Part shown: piece by piece, positions 62,701 through 64,000 of the stretch
How positions within the stretch are numbered: position 1 is the first letter of the stretch
How the letters are laid out: each line of letters opens with the position of its first letter
Assembly: GCF_003326755.1 (NCBI RefSeq)
Contig: NZ_JPWH01000013.1
Coordinates: forward strand, 62,001 to 126,000
Direction of reading: 5' to 3'
Length of the DNA stretch: 64,000 bases
Origin: Thalassospira profundimaris
Lineage (GTDB): Bacteria; Pseudomonadota; Alphaproteobacteria; Rhodospirillales; Thalassospiraceae
Made by a program: the position numbers and the translations under genes
The notes under the pieces: generated by a model
Databases searched by the model: none
Seen by the model: the letters and a program-made list of their open reading frames with translations, nothing else
What the model was told of the DNA's origin: nothing

Positions 62701-64000
62701 GTGAATGGCAACTAGCCGAAAAGCCGACGATCCAAACCTTGGAGGATATGGGCTATACATTCGTGACCAAGGCGGAACACGAAGCCCTGCGCGATGGCGA
62801 AAACCAGGTTCTATTCCGCCCCCATCTGGTTGATGCGATCAGGCGCCTGAACGGCCTGTCTAATGAAGATGCCCAAGCGGCCTATGTCGAACTGGTTGGC
62901 AAGAACGACAATGAGGAATGGCTGCATATTTTGCGCGGCGATTACAGCCGCAAGGTGCAGGGTCAGGCCGAACACAAGACCATCCGCGTCATTGATTTTT
63001 TGCACCCGGAAAACAACCATTTTGCTGTGACCAACCAGCTTTATGTGAAGGCGGAAAAGTCGCGTATTCCTGATATTGTGGTTTATATCAATGGTATTCC
63101 CGTGGTGGTGATCGAGGCGAAATCGCCGATCAATGCCAAGGACAAAACCGGTGAAGCGTTTGAGCAGATCAAACAATATGAGCGCGATATTCCCCGGCTG
63201 TTTTTTGCCAATTGTTTTAACATTCTGACCGATGGCACCAATTGCCTGTATGGCACCACCGGCAGCCCGTCGCGATTTTATGGATCGTGGGGCGACCCGT
63301 GGCCGCGCCCGGAAGGCGATTTTACCAATAAGCTGGACAAGGGGTTATGGTGCCTGCTGTCGCCCGCGCGCCTGCTGGATTTAATTGCCCATTTTATTGT
63401 GTTCGAGAAGGCCGATGTCGGCAAAATCAAGAAGATGTGCCGCTATCAGCAGTTTCGCGCGGTCAATAAAATTGTCGAACGGGTGGTTGAAAACACCCAT
63501 CGCAAGGGGCTGGTCTGGCATACGCAGGGGTCGGGCAAATCACTGACGATGGTGTTTGCCGCCCTGAAGCTGAAAACCCATTTGACCGAAGCCTCGCCAG
63601 AGCTGGCAAACCCCAACCTGATGGTGCTGACCGACCGGGTTGACCTGGATGACCAGATCAGCGGGACGTTTCAGGCCTGCGGCCTGCCCAACCCGGTACG
63701 AGTGGAGAAAGTGGACGAACTGCACAAGCTGATTGGCAGCGGCATTGACGGCATTACCGCCCTTTCGACGATTTTCAAATTTCAGGGATCGAAAAAGCCT
63801 GTTGCCCATTCGCAGAACTGGATTGTGATGGTGGATGAATGCCACCGCACCCAGGAAAAGGATTTGGGCGCCTATTTGCGCGTAACCCTGCCCGATGCGC
63901 GCTTTTTTGGCTTTACCGGCACGCCGATTAAAAAATCCGACAAGGACACCTATAAAAACTTTGGCATTGTTGGCGAGGGGTATCTGGACAAATACGGCAT
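62697..64000 (+). CDS. hsdR: Type I restriction endonuclease subunit HsdR (3' truncated by window edge)
   Basis: The frame stays open for 434 codons to the right edge. Visible are the PD-(D/E)xK nuclease core (D126 in SRIPDIVVYI and E140-x-K142 in VVVIEAKSPIN), Walker A HTQGSGKSLTM (275-285), DECH box at 380-383 (VMVDECHRTQE) and FTGTPIKKS of helicase motif III. These are standard for the DNA-translocating restriction subunit. The remaining helicase and C-terminal domains lie outside the window. It starts in ATGA overlap with the previous gene. Confidence 0.95.
   Translation, partial: MSEWQLAEKPTIQTLEDMGYTFVTKAEHEALRDGENQVLFRPHLVDAIRRLNGLSNEDAQAAYVELVGKNDNEEWLHILRGDYSRKVQGQAEHKTIRVIDFLHPENNHFAVTNQLYVKAEKSRIPDIVVYINGIPVVVIEAKSPINAKDKTGEAFEQIKQYERDIPRLFFANCFNILTDGTNCLYGTTGSPSRFYGSWGDPWPRPEGDFTNKLDKGLWCLLSPARLLDLIAHFIVFEKADVGKIKKMCRYQQFRAVNKIVERVVENTHRKGLVWHTQGSGKSLTMVFAALKLKTHLTEASPELANPNLMVLTDRVDLDDQISGTFQACGLPNPVRVEKVDELHKLIGSGIDGITALSTIFKFQGSKKPVAHSQNWIVMVDECHRTQEKDLGAYLRVTLPDARFFGFTGTPIKKSDKDTYKNFGIVGEGYLDKYG

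Noticed and set aside
1-64000. CRISPR arrays, insertion sequences, prophage genes, rRNA operons
   Set aside because: No regularly spaced repeats, transposase or phage structural genes, or rRNA sequence were seen on either strand.

Overview
The window looks like chromosomal DNA of a marine or soil alphaproteobacterium, most plausibly Thalassospira or a close relative in Rhodospirillales. This rests on moderately high GC, AcnA-type aconitase, a complete ccmABCDE-F-GHI (System I cytochrome c) locus, ETF:ubiquinone oxidoreductase, a TPR lipoprotein directly before ispE, and a group-2 Mrp antiporter with fused MrpAB. The genus is inference from gene content; no rRNA gene is present to test it.

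Layout. 1-4.8 kb: end of a PAS histidine kinase, a LiuR-like MerR regulator with a clear palindromic operator, DUF454 membrane protein, ArfB ribosome rescue factor, acyl-ACP thioesterase, RNase HII and a VOC protein. 5.0-11 kb (minus): six-gene Mrp Na+/H+ antiporter operon. 11.2-12.4 kb (minus): MFS transporter. 12.6-16.8 kb (plus): a four-gene cassette I cannot assign to any known family, with three diverged tandem paralogues of about 400 residues and one small beta-rich protein, closed by a strong terminator. 16.9-26.8 kb (minus): a MetC-like PLP enzyme, then a seven-gene operon combining a branched-chain-type ABC importer with two CoA ligases. 27.6-33.2 kb (plus): aconitase and a CBS/PAS/GGDEF/EAL protein. 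33.2-35.6 kb: NSS symporter and a DUF1223 protein. 35.8-43.2 kb (plus): cytochrome c maturation genes, with an unusual CcmF lacking both periplasmic haem-ligand histidines. 43.2-47.0 kb (minus): a tail-anchored hypothetical, a lytic transglycosylase and a family-4-like uracil-DNA glycosylase. 47.3-48.9 kb: ETF-QO. 49-56 kb: a catabolic module (aldehyde dehydrogenase, 3-hydroxyisobutyrate-type dehydrogenase, divergent LysR regulator, two-part membrane transporter, M20 amidohydrolase, DJ-1 protein). 56.3-59.2 kb: TPR lipoprotein, ispE, tRNA-Gln. 59.35 kb to the right edge: a type I restriction-modification operon (hsdM, hsdS, an unassigned gene, hsdR cut by the window end) directly downstream of the tRNA.

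How it works together. The Mrp operon handles sodium/pH homeostasis and fits a marine lifestyle. The ABC importer with two ligases suggests uptake of an organic acid and its trapping as a CoA thioester, which could feed beta-oxidation, ETF-QO and the TCA cycle (aconitase). The ccm cluster supplies c-type cytochromes. The most likely undescribed items are the 12.6-16.8 kb cassette, the CcmF variant and the orphan gene inside the hsd operon. I see no IS element, prophage, CRISPR array or rRNA gene.
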